From: Nigerium massiliense
Lineage (GTDB): Bacteria > Actinomycetota > Actinomycetes > Propionibacteriales > Propionibacteriaceae
Assembly (NCBI RefSeq): GCF_000826085.1
Contig: NZ_CCYM01000003.1
Span: 1,263,741-1,327,740 of the forward strand
Length of the DNA: 64,000 bases
Direction of reading: 5' to 3'
Part shown: positions 41,598 through 52,990 of the stretch, piece after piece
Layout of the letters: every line of letters starts with the position of its first letter
How positions within the stretch are numbered: position 1 is the stretch's first letter
The notes under the pieces: generated by a model
Told to the model about the DNA's origin: nothing
Databases searched by the model: none
What the model saw: only the letters and a program-made list of their open reading frames with translations
Made by a program: the position numbers and the translations under genes

Positions 41598-41627
41598 TTG
41601 CCAAACGGCCCGTTCAGCGGCCATACT
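41598..41627 (+). promoter_or_regulatory. probable promoter of the polyprenyl sugar transferase gene
   Basis: TTGCCA (41598-41603), an 18-nt spacer and CATACT (41622-41627), leaving a leader of about 82 nt to the ATG at 41717. Confidence 0.4.
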
Positions 41628-41716
41628 GAAAGAGCAAACGGCCCACCGTTATGACCAGTCGCGCTGACCATCGCGACGCGGGGGGCCAAGAACCATGGGT
41701 TCCGGGGGGAACACCG

Positions 41717-43183
41717 ATGACCTTAGATTTCCGTACCAGCGCGCGCTCAGAGGCGCTGCGCTCCAAGTGGACCGCCCAGCGCGACTCGACGGCTCGCGAA
41801 GTCTCTGTCTTCCTTGTGGTCGATCTGCTCGCGATCACCATCGCCACGGTGGTGGCGGCCAACTTCCGCAACGCCGTCAACATCTTCCAGCAGCCCCCGT
41901 CGGACGAGTACATGACTCCGATGGGGCTCATCATCCTCGCCGTCTGGTTCGGCATGCTCGTCGCCTTCGGCGCCTACCGCCTCAAGCGGACGGGTGCCGG
42001 CACCAGCGAGTACGTCTCCGTGCTCAACGCCTCGCTCATCGCGGCGGGCGCGATCGGCATCATCGCCTTCCTGTTCCAGTGGACGCTGTCGCGCGGCTAC
42101 TTCCTGCTGCTCTTCGCGATCGGCATCCCGCTGCTGCTGCTGGGCCGCTTCACGCTGCGCCGTGTGCTGCACCGGCTGCGCCGCAACGGCAAGATGATGA
42201 CGCCGACCCTGGTGGCGGGCAGCCGCGACCACATCGAGGACGTCCTGCGCGTCCTGAAGCGCGAGCCGTGGCTCGGCTACGAGGTCATCGGCGCCCTGCC
42301 GAGTGACTCCTACGAGGACGAGACGCCGTCCGGCCTGCCGATCGTCGGTACTCCCGAGGACGCCGTGCTCGCCATCCGCGAGACCGGCGCCGGCGCGGTG
42401 ATCTTCGCCGAGGGGTCGTTCCCCCGCGCCAAGATGTTCAACCGCATGGCACGCGCACTGGAAGACCAGCGGGCCCGCATGATCGTGGTGCCGGCCCTGA
42501 CCGACATCTCCGCCGAGCGCGTGAACGTGCGCCCCGTCGCCGGCCTGCCGCTCGTCCACATCGAGCGGCCGCGCGCCGAACGCGCCGGCAAGTGGTTCAA
42601 GCGCGCGTTCGACATCGTGGGCTCGAGCCTCATCATCCTGGTCGCGTCGCCGATCATGGCGGCGGTCGCCCTGGCGATCAAGATCGACGACGGCGGCCCC
42701 GTCATGTTCCGCCAGATCCGCACGGGCTACCGCGGGCGTCCGTTCTACTGCCTCAAGTTCCGTTCGATGTGCCTGGACGCCGAGGCGAAGCTCGCCGAGC
42801 TCCGCAGCCAGAACGAGGGCAACGGCGTGCTGTTCAAGATGAAGCACGACCCGCGCATCACCCGCGTGGGCCGCGTCACCCGCAAGCTCTCGCTCGACGA
42901 GCTGCCGCAGCTGTTCAACGTCCTGCGCGGCGACATGAGCCTGGTCGGCCCGCGCCCGGCGCTGCCCAGCGAGGTCGAGCAGTACGAGCAGCACGTCCGC
43001 CGTCGCCTGGACGTCCGCCCCGGCATGACCGGCCTGTGGCAGGTCTCCGGCCGCTCCAACCTGTCGTGGGAGGACACCGTCCGCCTCGACCTGTACTACG
43101 TCGACAACTGGTCGATGCTGCAGGACCTGTCGATCCTGTTCCGCACCTTCGGCGCTGTCGTCGAATCCCGCGGCGCCGCCTGA
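41717..43183 (+). CDS. polyprenyl-phosphate sugar-1-phosphate transferase (initiating enzyme)
   Basis: 488 residues. Four N-terminal spans (~30-48, 70-86, 104-122, 127-145) precede a nucleotide-binding-like middle domain (~160-285, TLVAGSRDHIEDVL). The catalytic sugar-transferase domain (~293-485) shows KRAFDIVGSSLIILVASP, PVMFRQIRTGYRG, FYCLKFRSM, DELPQLFNVLRGDMSLVGPRP and RPGMTGLWQVSGR. This is the WbaP/WcaJ class that starts repeat units by putting a hexose-1-phosphate on undecaprenyl phosphate. I chose ATG 41717 (GGGGGGAA ahead) over the in-frame ATG at 41651. Last + strand gene before a strong terminator. Confidence 0.88.
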   Translation: MTLDFRTSARSEALRSKWTAQRDSTAREVSVFLVVDLLAITIATVVAANFRNAVNIFQQPPSDEYMTPMGLIILAVWFGMLVAFGAYRLKRTGAGTSEYVSVLNASLIAAGAIGIIAFLFQWTLSRGYFLLLFAIGIPLLLLGRFTLRRVLHRLRRNGKMMTPTLVAGSRDHIEDVLRVLKREPWLGYEVIGALPSDSYEDETPSGLPIVGTPEDAVLAIRETGAGAVIFAEGSFPRAKMFNRMARALEDQRARMIVVPALTDISAERVNVRPVAGLPLVHIERPRAERAGKWFKRAFDIVGSSLIILVASPIMAAVALAIKIDDGGPVMFRQIRTGYRGRPFYCLKFRSMCLDAEAKLAELRSQNEGNGVLFKMKHDPRITRVGRVTRKLSLDELPQLFNVLRGDMSLVGPRPALPSEVEQYEQHVRRRLDVRPGMTGLWQVSGRSNLSWEDTVRLDLYYVDNWSMLQDLSILFRTFGAVVESRGAA

Positions 43184-43213
43184 TCGCCCCGGTCTTCGTC
43201 GTCCTCCGAAGCC

Positions 43214-43250
43214 ACGTCGGCCCCCGTCCGCACCGGACGGGGGCCGACGT
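43214..43250. terminator. bidirectional terminator between sugar transferase and rmlA
   Basis: A perfect 17-bp stem (43214-43230 with 43234-43250) with a CAC loop, between convergent stops at 43183 and 43272. Followed by a T-containing stretch on the + strand. Confidence 0.8.
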
Positions 43251-43271
43251 TCGTCTTGGTTCTCGGCGTCC

Positions 43272-45227
<1,956 letters not shown>

Positions 45228-45266
45228 ACCCCGGATCATCCAGGACCACCCCAGGAGACACGACCC

Positions 45267-46661
45267 GTGACTGACCTCAGCGTCCACACGACCCCGATCC
45301 CGGGCGTGTTGGTCATCGACCTGCCCCTGCACGGGGATTCCCGCGGCTGGTTCAAGGAGAACTGGCAGCGCGCCAAGATGGTCGCCCTCGGGCTGCCCGA
45401 CTTCGCGCCGGTGCAGAACAACATGAGCTACAACGAGGAGGCCGGCGTCACCCGCGGCCTGCACGCCGAGCCGTGGGACAAGCTGATCTCGCTCGCCACC
45501 GGACGCATCCTCGGCGCCTGGGTCGACCTGCGCGAGGGGCCGTCCTTCGGGCAGACGTTCACGCTCGAGATGGGGCCCGAGAAGGCCGTCTACATCCCGC
45601 GCGGCGTCGCCAACGGCTACCAGGCCCTCGAACCCAAGACGACCTACTCCTACCTGGTCAACGACCACTGGAGCCCCGAGGCGAAGAAGTCCTACACGTT
45701 CGTCAACCTGGCCGACGAGACCGTCGGCATCGACTGGCCGATCCCGCTGGACCGGGCCATCGTCTCCGACGCCGACAAGGCGCACCCGAAGCTGGCCGAC
45801 GTGACGCCGTTCCCGGGGCCCCGCACGGTCATCGTGGGCGCCTCCGGTCAGCTCGGCCAGGCGCTGCAGAAGGTGCTGCCGGACGCCGACGCGCTGACCC
45901 AGGACGATCTCGACCTCACGGACGCGGACGCCGTCGCTTCCTACCCCTGGTCGGGCGTCACGACGATCATCAACGCGGCGGCCTACACCGCCGTCGACGT
46001 CGCCGAGACCGAGTCGGGGCGCATCGCGGCGTGGAAGATCAACGTCGAGGCCGTCGCGCGGCTGGCCGAGGTGGCCCGCGCGAACCGGGCCACGCTCGTG
46101 CACATCTCCACCGACTACGTCTTCGACGGCACGAGCACCGACCACGACGAGGACGAGGCGCTCAGCCCGCTGGGCGTCTACGGCCAGACGAAGGCCGCGG
46201 CCGACGTCATCGTGGCGACGGTGCCGAGGCACTACGTGGTGCGCACGTCCTGGGTGATCGGCGAGGGCACGAACTTCGTCCGGACGATGGCGGGCCTGGC
46301 CGCCAAGGGCGTCAAGCCGAGCGTGGTCGACGACCAGTACGGCCGGCTCACGTTCACCGACGACCTGGCCCGGGGCATCGTCCACCTGGTCGAGTCCGGC
46401 GCGCCGTTCGGCACCTACAACCTGACCTCGCAGGGCCCGATCGTCACCTGGTGCGACGTCGCCAAGCGGGTCTACGAGCTGACCGGTCACTCCGCGGACG
46501 ACGTGTCCCCCACGTCCACCGAGGAGTACGGCCGGGGCAAGCAGATGGCGCCGCGGCCGACGCACAGCGTCCTGCGCCTCGACAAGATCCAGGCCGCCGG
46601 CTTCGAGCCGGTCGACGGGGACGAGGCGCTCGTCGCGTACCTGCAGGCCGAGCGGGCCTGA
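45267..46661 (+). CDS. rmlCD: bifunctional dTDP-4-keto-rhamnose 3,5-epimerase / reductase
   Basis: 464 residues. Residues 1-~180 are an RmlC cupin ([23 protein letters not shown] with His66, then [13 protein letters not shown]). Residues ~186-464 are an RmlD reductase ([13 protein letters not shown] at 188-200, Tyr305/Lys309 in [20 protein letters not shown]). Together with rmlA and rmlB it completes dTDP-L-rhamnose synthesis in one polypeptide; this fusion is known from other actinobacteria. GTG start with AGGAG ahead. Confidence 0.92.
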   Translation: MTDLSVHTTPIPGVLVIDLPLHGDSRGWFKENWQRAKMVALGLPDFAPVQNNMSYNEEAGVTRGLHAEPWDKLISLATGRILGAWVDLREGPSFGQTFTLEMGPEKAVYIPRGVANGYQALEPKTTYSYLVNDHWSPEAKKSYTFVNLADETVGIDWPIPLDRAIVSDADKAHPKLADVTPFPGPRTVIVGASGQLGQALQKVLPDADALTQDDLDLTDADAVASYPWSGVTTIINAAAYTAVDVAETESGRIAAWKINVEAVARLAEVARANRATLVHISTDYVFDGTSTDHDEDEALSPLGVYGQTKAAADVIVATVPRHYVVRTSWVIGEGTNFVRTMAGLAAKGVKPSVVDDQYGRLTFTDDLARGIVHLVESGAPFGTYNLTSQGPIVTWCDVAKRVYELTGHSADDVSPTSTEEYGRGKQMAPRPTHSVLRLDKIQAAGFEPVDGDEALVAYLQAERA

Positions 46662-46663
46662 GC

Positions 46664-46702
46664 GCCGGGGCCGCGGCCTCCTGTCATGCGAGACGCCCCG
46701 GC
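46664..46702 (+). terminator. hairpin after the rml operon
   Basis: GCCGGGGC (46664-46671) pairs with GCCCCGGC (46695-46702) across a 23-nt loop just after the rmlCD stop. Confidence 0.35.
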
Positions 46703-46721
46703 TAGCCCGGACGCATCCTCG

Positions 46722-46727
46722 TAGGCT
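46722..46727 (+). promoter_or_regulatory. -10 box of a probable leaderless mRNA (DUF1015)
   Basis: TAGGCT ends 7 nt before the ATG at 46735; no ribosome-binding site is present. Confidence 0.5.
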
Positions 46728-46734
46728 CGCCCTC

Positions 46735-47925
46735 ATGCCTCGTTTCCTGCCGTTCCGTGCTGTCCGCTTCGCGCCGGGGACCGATCTCGACTCCGTGATC
46801 GCGCCCCCGTACGACGTGCTGTCCCCCGGCGATGTCACCGAGCTGGCCGGGCGCAGCGAGCATAACATCGTCCACGTGGACGTCCCGCGCGGCGAGGGCG
46901 ACCGCTACGGCGCCGCCCGCGACCAGTGGAACTCCTGGGAGGAGGCGGGCGTCACGGTCCGCGAGGAGGAGCCCAGCTTCACCATCTACCGCATGCGGTT
47001 CGTCGACTCGCACGGCGTCGAGCGCGACGTCGCCGGCGTGCTGGGCGGGCTGGAGGTCGTCGACGAGGGCGCCGGCGGCGTCCTGCCCCACGAGCGCACC
47101 ACCCCGAAGGCGAAGACCGACCGCCTCGACCTGACCCGGGCGACGGCGACGAACATGTCCCCGGTGTGGGGGCTGTCGCTGGCGCACGGGCTGACGGACC
47201 TGCTGCGCGAACCCGGCGAGGAGGTCGGGCGGCTCGAGGTCGAGGGCGTCACGCACATCGTGGAGCGGGTCACCGACGCCGAGCGGCTGCGCGCGATCAC
47301 CGACCTGCTGGCGTCCGACGACGTCCTCATCGCCGACGGCCACCACCGCTACGCGATCTCGCGCACCTATCGCGACGAGGTGCGGGAGGCGACCGGCCGC
47401 GCCGACTCCGCCGCCGAAGAGACGCTGGCCTTCGTCAACGAGCTGGTCGACCATCAGCTGTCCATCGAGGCGATCCACCGCATCTACCCCGGCGCCGACC
47501 CGCAGCGCCTGCGTGAGGAGCTGGCCGCGTCCTTCGACCTGACGCCGGCCCCGCGCCCCACGCCGGAGACCCTGCGCGAGATGGTCGCCTCCGACCGCAT
47601 GATGCTGGTCACCGCGTCGGGAGCCGAGTGGCTGGCACCGAAGGACGGCGCGTTCGACGGCGTCCGCGCGCTGGACGGCGCCTACCTCGAGCACGCGCTG
47701 GCCGAGCTCGACCCCGACGTCGACTACCAGCACGGCCTCGATCACGTGCTGGAGCGCGTCGACTCGGGCGAAATCGCGGCCGCGGTGCTCATCCGGCCGA
47801 CCTCGCTGGTGGAGATCCAGCGCACCGCGCGCGAGGGTCTGCTGATGCCCCCGAAGTCGACGTTCTTCACGCCCAAACTGCGCACCGGCTTCGTCGTCCG
47901 CCCCACGGAACCGCTGCCGCACTGA
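46735..47925 (+). CDS. DUF1015 family protein
   Basis: 396 residues matching the DUF1015 family over the full length: PFRAVRFAP and [10 protein letters not shown] at the start, then [22 protein letters not shown], and the hallmark [16 protein letters not shown] with its paired histidines. It ends in [12 protein letters not shown] and [12 protein letters not shown]. The family is widespread and related to SpoIIID/HTH-free enzymes of unknown activity; the conserved histidines suggest catalysis or metal binding. Not part of the rml operon, since a hairpin and its own promoter separate it. Confidence 0.82.
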   Translation: MPRFLPFRAVRFAPGTDLDSVIAPPYDVLSPGDVTELAGRSEHNIVHVDVPRGEGDRYGAARDQWNSWEEAGVTVREEEPSFTIYRMRFVDSHGVERDVAGVLGGLEVVDEGAGGVLPHERTTPKAKTDRLDLTRATATNMSPVWGLSLAHGLTDLLREPGEEVGRLEVEGVTHIVERVTDAERLRAITDLLASDDVLIADGHHRYAISRTYRDEVREATGRADSAAEETLAFVNELVDHQLSIEAIHRIYPGADPQRLREELAASFDLTPAPRPTPETLREMVASDRMMLVTASGAEWLAPKDGAFDGVRALDGAYLEHALAELDPDVDYQHGLDHVLERVDSGEIAAAVLIRPTSLVEIQRTAREGLLMPPKSTFFTPKLRTGFVVRPTEPLPH

Positions 47926-47963
47926 ATCGTGCGTGGGTGATGCGGCCTGACGCGGCTGGGCAA

Positions 47964-47969
47964 TAGGCT
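47964..47969 (+). promoter_or_regulatory. -10 box for the mutarotase gene
   Basis: TAGGCT 36 nt before the ATG at 48006; the leader carries a strong AAGGAGGGG site. Confidence 0.45.
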
Positions 47970-48005
47970 GGGCCGACAAGAGCGAAACCCAAGGAGGGGT
48001 ATCTC

Positions 48006-48872
48006 ATGTCGATCGAGGAGACCAGCAACCCACTTCACGGTGTGGAAGCAAGCCCGGGGTCCGGCCACTACGGCGTCTACGACCTCGGTGCCCACGTCTG
48101 GAGTTACACCCCCGACGGCGCCAAGCCCGTGCTGTGGATGAGCGAGAAATCCGCCTTCGAGGAGGGCAGCCCGATCCGCGGCGGCATCCCCATCGTGTTC
48201 CCCTGGTTCGCCGCCGGTCCCGATGGGACGAAGGCCCCCGCCCACGGCTTCGGCCGGATCTCCACATGGCACCGCAGCGACATCAAGGACACGATCGAGC
48301 AGGACGGCCGCCTCATCGTCGAGTACGAACTCGACGACAAGATGTCGGGCGACCAGGCCGAGTTCCCCCACCGCTACACGGCGTACGTGCGCGTGAAGTT
48401 CACCCCCGAGTACCTGCAGGTCGGCATGATGGTGAGCAATGACGGCGACGAGCCGTTCACCTTCGAGAACGCCTTCCACACCTACCTCACCGTCGGCGAC
48501 GTCCGTCAGGTGAGCGTCGAGGGCCTGGACGGCTGCGACTACCTCGACCGCGCCGCCGGCGCCGAGAAGCTCGAGCGCACCCAGACCGGCCCGGTCACGA
48601 TCACGGCCGAGACCGACCGGCTCTACACGCACAAGGACACCGTCGTCCTGACCGACCCCGTCCTCGATCGCCGCATCACGGTCTCGAAGACCGGCTCGGC
48701 CAACACCGTCGTCTGGAACCCGTGGGTGGCCAAGTCCGCCGCGATGCCCGACTTCGGCGACGACGAGTGGACAGGGATGATCTGCATCGAGGCCGCCAAC
48801 GCCCTCGACAACGCAATCACGCTGCGTCCCGGCGAGACCCACACGATGCGCCAGCGCATCGCGCTCGGCTGA
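48006..48872 (+). CDS. D-hexose-6-phosphate mutarotase (YeaD-type aldose 1-epimerase)
   Basis: 288 residues. The galactose-mutarotase fold is marked by IRGGIPIVFPWFAAGPDG, PAHGFGRISTW with a catalytic His, LTVGDVRQVSVEGLDGCDYLD and the C-terminal GMICIEAANALDN with the catalytic Glu. It interconverts anomers of hexose-6-phosphates in the cytoplasm and may serve glycolysis together with the polyphosphate glucokinase further right. AAGGAGGGG lies 7-8 nt before the ATG. Confidence 0.85.
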   Translation: MSIEETSNPLHGVEASPGSGHYGVYDLGAHVWSYTPDGAKPVLWMSEKSAFEEGSPIRGGIPIVFPWFAAGPDGTKAPAHGFGRISTWHRSDIKDTIEQDGRLIVEYELDDKMSGDQAEFPHRYTAYVRVKFTPEYLQVGMMVSNDGDEPFTFENAFHTYLTVGDVRQVSVEGLDGCDYLDRAAGAEKLERTQTGPVTITAETDRLYTHKDTVVLTDPVLDRRITVSKTGSANTVVWNPWVAKSAAMPDFGDDEWTGMICIEAANALDNAITLRPGETHTMRQRIALG

Positions 48873-49013
48873 GCGCGCACGACGACGCGGCCCGCCCGAC
48901 CCACGGTGGTCCTGCGCGCCGCTCCGCTTCCTCGCTCCGAGAGCCAGGGAGGCGGCGGGCCCGGTCGCCCGGTACATTACGAGGTAACACACATCAGTTC
49001 AGGGAGGAAGTTG

Positions 49014-50519
49014 ATGTCGCGCATCCGCAGCGATAAGTACCGCAGCAAGGTCATGAGCGCCGACGAGGCAGCCAAGATCATCAACAACGGGGACAACATC
49101 GGTCTCAGTGGGTTCACCGGGTCGGGCTACCCGAAGGTCGTCCCGGTCGCGCTGGCGCGTCGCATCAGCGAGACCCGCGAGCGCGGCGATGAGCTCCGCG
49201 TCAGCCTGTTCACCGGCGCGTCCACCGCGCCCGAGCTCGACGGCGAGCTCGCGGCCACCGGCGGCGTCGCCATGCGCATGCCGTACCAGTCCGACCCCCA
49301 GATGCGCGACGCCATCAACAAGGGCATCTCGGAGTACTACGACGTGCACCTGTCCCACTCCGGCCCGCAGGTCCGCGCCGGGTTCTGGGGCAACCTCGAC
49401 GTGGCGATCATCGAGGTGAGCATCATCAAGGAGGACGGCACCGTCGTCCCGTCGTCCTCGGTGGGCAACAACAACGTCTGGCTCGAGAAGGCCGACAAGA
49501 TCATCCTCGAGGTGAACTCCTGGCAGTCCGAGGATCTCGAGGGCATGCACGACATCTACTCGATGCACCTGCCGCCCAACAACAACCCGATCCCGCTGCT
49601 GGAGGCGGGGAGCCGCATCGGCACCACGTTCTACGACATCGACCCCGAGCGCGTCGTGGCCGTCGTCGAATCCGATCAGCCCGACCGCAACAGCCCCTTC
49701 AAGCCGCTCGACGACCAGTCGAAGGCCATCGCCGGCAACTTCCTCGACTTCCTCGCCAACGAGGTGAAGCAGGGCCGCATGCCCGACAATCTGCTGCCGC
49801 TGCAGTCGGGCGTCGGCAACATCGCCAACGCGGTGCTCGCCGGCCTTCTGGACGGCCCGTTCGAGAAGCTGACGTCCTACACCGAGGTCATCCAGGACGG
49901 CATGGTCGACCTGATCGACGCCGGCAAGCTGACCGTGGCGTCCGCGACCGCGTTCTCGCTGTCCCCCGAGGCGGCCGAGCGCATGAACGACAAGGCCGCG
50001 TTCTACCGCGAGCACATCGTGCTGCGTCCGCAGGAGATCTCGAACAACCCCGAGGTCATCCGCCGGCTCGGCGTCGTGTCCTGCAACGGCCTGATCGAGG
50101 CCGACCTGTTCGGCAACGTGAACTCCACGCACATCATGGGCACCCGCATGCAGAACGGCATCGGCGGCTCGGGCGACTTCACCCGCAACGCGTACATCAG
50201 CTGCTTCGTGTCGCCGTCCGTCGCCAAGGGCGGGGACATCTCCTGCATCGTGCCGATGGTCTCCCACGTCGACCACACCGAGCACGACGCGATGGTCATC
50301 ATCACCGAGCAGGGCGTCGCCGACCTACGCGGGCTGTCGCCGAAGCAGCGCGCGCAGCAGGTCATCGACAACTGCGCCCACCCCGACTACAAGCCGATGC
50401 TCCAGGACTACCTGGAGCGCGGCCTGAAGGAGGCCAAGGGCAAGCACACGCCGCACGTGATGAGCGAGGCGCTGAGCTGGCACACCCGCATGCTCGAGAC
50501 GGGCTCGATGAAGGCCTGA
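49014..50519 (+). CDS. succinyl-CoA:acetate/propionate CoA-transferase (acetyl-CoA hydrolase family)
   Basis: 501 residues of the acetyl-CoA hydrolase/transferase family. Visible marks are GLSGFTGSGYPKVVP, VSSSVGNNN-like VPSSSVGNNNVWL, LPLQSGVGNIANAVLAGLLDG, the active-site Glu291 in SYTEVIQDG, and VSHVDHTEHDAMVIITEQG. In propionic-acid bacteria such enzymes move CoA between succinate and acetate or propionate, closing the Wood-Werkman cycle. The ATG at 49014 has AGGGAGGAAG; a TACATT at 48973-48978 may be its -10. Followed by a strong terminator. Confidence 0.92.
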   Translation: MSRIRSDKYRSKVMSADEAAKIINNGDNIGLSGFTGSGYPKVVPVALARRISETRERGDELRVSLFTGASTAPELDGELAATGGVAMRMPYQSDPQMRDAINKGISEYYDVHLSHSGPQVRAGFWGNLDVAIIEVSIIKEDGTVVPSSSVGNNNVWLEKADKIILEVNSWQSEDLEGMHDIYSMHLPPNNNPIPLLEAGSRIGTTFYDIDPERVVAVVESDQPDRNSPFKPLDDQSKAIAGNFLDFLANEVKQGRMPDNLLPLQSGVGNIANAVLAGLLDGPFEKLTSYTEVIQDGMVDLIDAGKLTVASATAFSLSPEAAERMNDKAAFYREHIVLRPQEISNNPEVIRRLGVVSCNGLIEADLFGNVNSTHIMGTRMQNGIGGSGDFTRNAYISCFVSPSVAKGGDISCIVPMVSHVDHTEHDAMVIITEQGVADLRGLSPKQRAQQVIDNCAHPDYKPMLQDYLERGLKEAKGKHTPHVMSEALSWHTRMLETGSMKA

Positions 50520-50532
50520 GCGAACACGCTGG

Positions 50533-50566
50533 GCGAGGGGCGTCGGTTGCGACCGGCGCCCCTCGC
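50533..50566 (+). terminator. terminator of the CoA-transferase gene
   Basis: A 10-bp stem (50533-50542 with 50557-50566) plus an inner CGGT/ACCG pairing, right after the stop at 50519. Confidence 0.75.
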
Positions 50567-50588
50567 GTCGTCTCCGCCCGGGTCTGCC

Positions 50589-50594
50589 TAGACT
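50589..50594 (+). promoter_or_regulatory. -10 box for the membrane protein gene
   Basis: TAGACT 25 nt before the ATG at 50620, with GAGGAGGA in the short leader. Confidence 0.45.
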
Positions 50595-50619
50595 GGGGCC
50601 GGACTTTCCGAGGAGGACG

Positions 50620-51327
50620 ATGACCGACGCCCGCGAGCACGACGACGCCACCCCAGCGGACGCCTCCGCCGCGTCCGCGCCGAAGGACGGCGTCTCGTCG
50701 ATGCGCACCGACGCCGCGACGCTGAGCGCGCCGGTGGGTACCGCGGAGGCGGCCGCCCAGGCCGGACGCGCCGGCGCTACCGAGGCCGATCCGCACGCGG
50801 TGGCGCGCGTCGGGGCGTCCGACCTGAACCCCAAGACCGGCGAGCCGCGCCGACCGTGGTACGTGTGGGCGCCGGCCGTGCTGCTGCTGGCCGGGGCGGC
50901 GCTCGCGGTCGCCGGGCTCCTGCTCACGTTCTGGATCAGCGTCGACCGGTTCGCCGAGGCGTCCTGGCTGAACGGGGCGGTGCCGAGCGAGCCGGGTGGC
51001 GGCATCCGGGTGATGCTCGTGCTGGCGCAGGTCGCGCTGGTGTTGCTGGTCGCCGCGCTGGCCTCGATCGCCGCCCACTACTCCTGGGCGGGTTACGCCT
51101 GGCCGCGTTGGTGGGCCCTCGCCGCGACCGCCGCGGCGCTGAGCCTGCTGATGATCAACCCCCTCGCCAGCTGGGCGATCGCCCCGATCGCGCTCGCGGC
51201 GCTGCTGCTGTGGACGCCGCCGCTGCGCCGGTTCGCGGATCGCTGGTGGGAGCACCGCCATCCCGTCGTTCCCGCGCCCGAGCGCGCCAAGGACGTCGTC
51301 TACGGGCCGCTGCCCCGGTTCCGGTAG
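50620..51327 (+). CDS. hypothetical four-span membrane protein
   Basis: 235 residues, not recognised. The first ~78 are Ala/Asp/Glu-rich and probably disordered in the cytoplasm. Spans follow at ~82-106, 131-155, 163-180 and 184-199, and the C-terminus is short and basic. GAGGAGGA precedes the ATG. The PemK/MazF-like gene starts 38 nt downstream and may be co-transcribed. Confidence 0.65.
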   Translation: MTDAREHDDATPADASAASAPKDGVSSMRTDAATLSAPVGTAEAAAQAGRAGATEADPHAVARVGASDLNPKTGEPRRPWYVWAPAVLLLAGAALAVAGLLLTFWISVDRFAEASWLNGAVPSEPGGGIRVMLVLAQVALVLLVAALASIAAHYSWAGYAWPRWWALAATAAALSLLMINPLASWAIAPIALAALLLWTPPLRRFADRWWEHRHPVVPAPERAKDVVYGPLPRFR

Positions 51328-51365
51328 CGACCGCGAAGCACCTCCCGAGCCGAAGGAGATCAGCC

Positions 51366-51956
51366 GTGAGCCCCACCAACAACCAGCTCGTCGCGTCACT
51401 GGGACGCATCGTGTCCGCCGGACTGCGCGCGAGCATCCGGGTGGCCGAGCGGATCAGCCGGCAGAACCACACACGCGGCCGCCAGGCCCCGCGCGCCCAG
51501 CGTCCACGCCCGACGAACCTGACCCGCCGGGCAGGACGCGTCGGCGCGCCCAGCTACCCGGGCGACTTCCGCGGACGGCCGGACGTCAGCTACAACCCCC
51601 AACCCGGCGAGACCGCCGACCCCGGCGAGGTCGTGTGGACGTGGGTTCCCTACGAGGAGGACCACTCCCGCGGCAAAGACCGCCCCGTGCTGCTCATCGG
51701 GCGCGACGGACAGTGGCTGCTCGGGCTCCCCCTCACGAGCAAGGACCACGACCGCGACGAGCAGCAGAAGGCCCGCGAGGGCCGACACTGGGCAGACGTC
51801 GGCACCGGCCCGTGGGACCGCTCGGGGCGTCCGAGCGAGGCGCGGCTCGACCGCATCGTCCGGGTCGACCCGGACGCCGTCCGCCGGGTCGGCGGCGTCC
51901 TGCCACGGGACGTCTTCGACGACGTCATCGCGCAGATGGAGAACCTGCTGAGCTGA
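51366..51956 (+). CDS. PemK/MazF-family protein
   Basis: 196 residues from GTG 51366 with AAGGAG 7 nt upstream. The C-terminal ~110 residues show the PemK/MazF plan: PGEVVWTWVPYEED, KDRPVLLIGRDGQW, LPLTSKDHD and a closing helix FDDVIAQMENLL. The family comprises ribosome-independent mRNA interferases. The ~85-residue N-terminal part is Arg-rich and probably disordered. No antitoxin-like small gene is adjacent, so it may be an orphan, a non-toxic homologue, or controlled from elsewhere. Confidence 0.7.
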   Translation: MSPTNNQLVASLGRIVSAGLRASIRVAERISRQNHTRGRQAPRAQRPRPTNLTRRAGRVGAPSYPGDFRGRPDVSYNPQPGETADPGEVVWTWVPYEEDHSRGKDRPVLLIGRDGQWLLGLPLTSKDHDRDEQQKAREGRHWADVGTGPWDRSGRPSEARLDRIVRVDPDAVRRVGGVLPRDVFDDVIAQMENLLS

Positions 51957-52081
51957 GTCGCGGCACGCGCTCGCTCCTCCGCCGGGGGTCGGCTGGCCCG
52001 GCCTCATTGCCGTGATCAGTCCTGGCGGAGGCTGCCTGCCCTGAAACACCCCGCTGACGGGTGAGCAGACTCGGTTTCCGC

Positions 52082-52087
52082 TAGGCT
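52082..52087 (+). promoter_or_regulatory. -10 box for the DUF2087 gene
   Basis: TAGGCT in an otherwise empty 275-nt spacer; it would give a ~140-nt leader before the ATG at 52232, long for this genome. A start further upstream in the same frame (from 52100) is possible instead. Confidence 0.35.
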
Positions 52088-52231
52088 GCCCAGCACGGCG
52101 TGCCCAACGCCGAGCGCGTCGGTGGCCCAGCCCCAGCGACAGGTCGCGAAGGGGAGCACATTCTCGGGCGCATCGCATCGTGCCAACCTCGTGGCGTCGA
52201 CGGCTGGGTTCGGGTGCCCGAAAGGTTGCAG

Positions 52232-52684
52232 ATGACTGCCGACTCCGACTTCAAGAAGCTCGTCCGCGCCCGCATGGCCGAGACCGGCGAGACCTACACG
52301 TCCGCGCGGGCGGCGATGATCGCCGACCGAGAGCAGGCCGAGCGGTTCCGGGCCAAGACACTGCGCTCGTTCTTCCGCGACGGACGCCTCGCCAGCATCC
52401 CGGTCAAGCGGCGTGCCCGAGTGATCGTGCTGCTCGAGTTGCTCGGCGCGTTCGAGCCGGGCACGGACTATCCCGAGAAGCAGGTCAACGAGATCCTCTC
52501 CCGCGTCCATGAAGACGTCGCCTACCTGCGACGCGAGCTCGTGGACTACGGATTCCTGCGGCGCGCCAACGGCATCTACCGTCTTGCGGACGAGGTCCCT
52601 GAACGGGGACACACGGTGACCGGGGAAGTGCCGCCCGACGAGGCCAGACTCTTCGCGCGTGCGACTGGACAGAACAACCAGTGA
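52232..52684 (+). CDS. DUF2087 domain protein
   Basis: 150 residues from an ATG with GAAAGG 6 nt ahead. The N-terminal helix FKKLVRARMAETGETYTSAR resembles a short DNA-binding or clamp segment found in several actinobacterial proteins. Residues ~45-120 match DUF2087 (LRSFFRDGRLASIPVKRRAR, EKQVNEILSRVHEDVAYLRR and YGFLRRANGIYRL), a winged-helix-like domain found in transcription factors. A small regulator is likely; target unknown. The tRNA-Gly gene lies 4 nt downstream on the other strand. Confidence 0.72.
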   Translation: MTADSDFKKLVRARMAETGETYTSARAAMIADREQAERFRAKTLRSFFRDGRLASIPVKRRARVIVLLELLGAFEPGTDYPEKQVNEILSRVHEDVAYLRRELVDYGFLRRANGIYRLADEVPERGHTVTGEVPPDEARLFARATGQNNQ

Positions 52685-52688
52685 GGAG

Positions 52689-52762
52689 TGGAGCGGGCGA
52701 CGGGAATCGAACCCGCGTGTCCAGCTTGGGAAGCTGGCGCTCTACCATTGAGCTACGCCCGC
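52689..52762 (-). tRNA. tRNA-Gly (anticodon CCC)
   Basis: Read on the reverse strand, a full cloverleaf of 71 nt plus an encoded CCA: acceptor GCGGGCG/CGCCCGC, D arm GCTC-AATGGTA-GAGC, anticodon arm CCAGC-TTCCCAA-GCTGG with anticodon CCC, and a T arm with GTTCGATTC. Confidence 0.95.
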
Positions 52763-52990
52763 GTGCCGTCAGGCAACTCCGACAGTCTAGCCGCTAGCCG
52801 TTCCCCTCGCACACCCGGGCGCTCTGGATGCCTTCGTCCGCCACTCACCCGGCGGCCCGTCCCTTGCCCGGGCACCCGGCCCGCACACCCAGGGCCAATG
52901 AGCGCTGACACACCTCGCTCGAAGGGACGCCGACTGCGAGCGGATGCTCCCCGAGGAACCCTCCCCGGCCTGGTCCGACCAGGCTGCCGC

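Noticed and set aside
40937..41689. A 250-codon reverse-strand frame in the control region before the sugar transferase
   Set aside because: Composition is erratic, there is no ribosome-binding site and no recognisable motif; the region is better explained as regulatory DNA.
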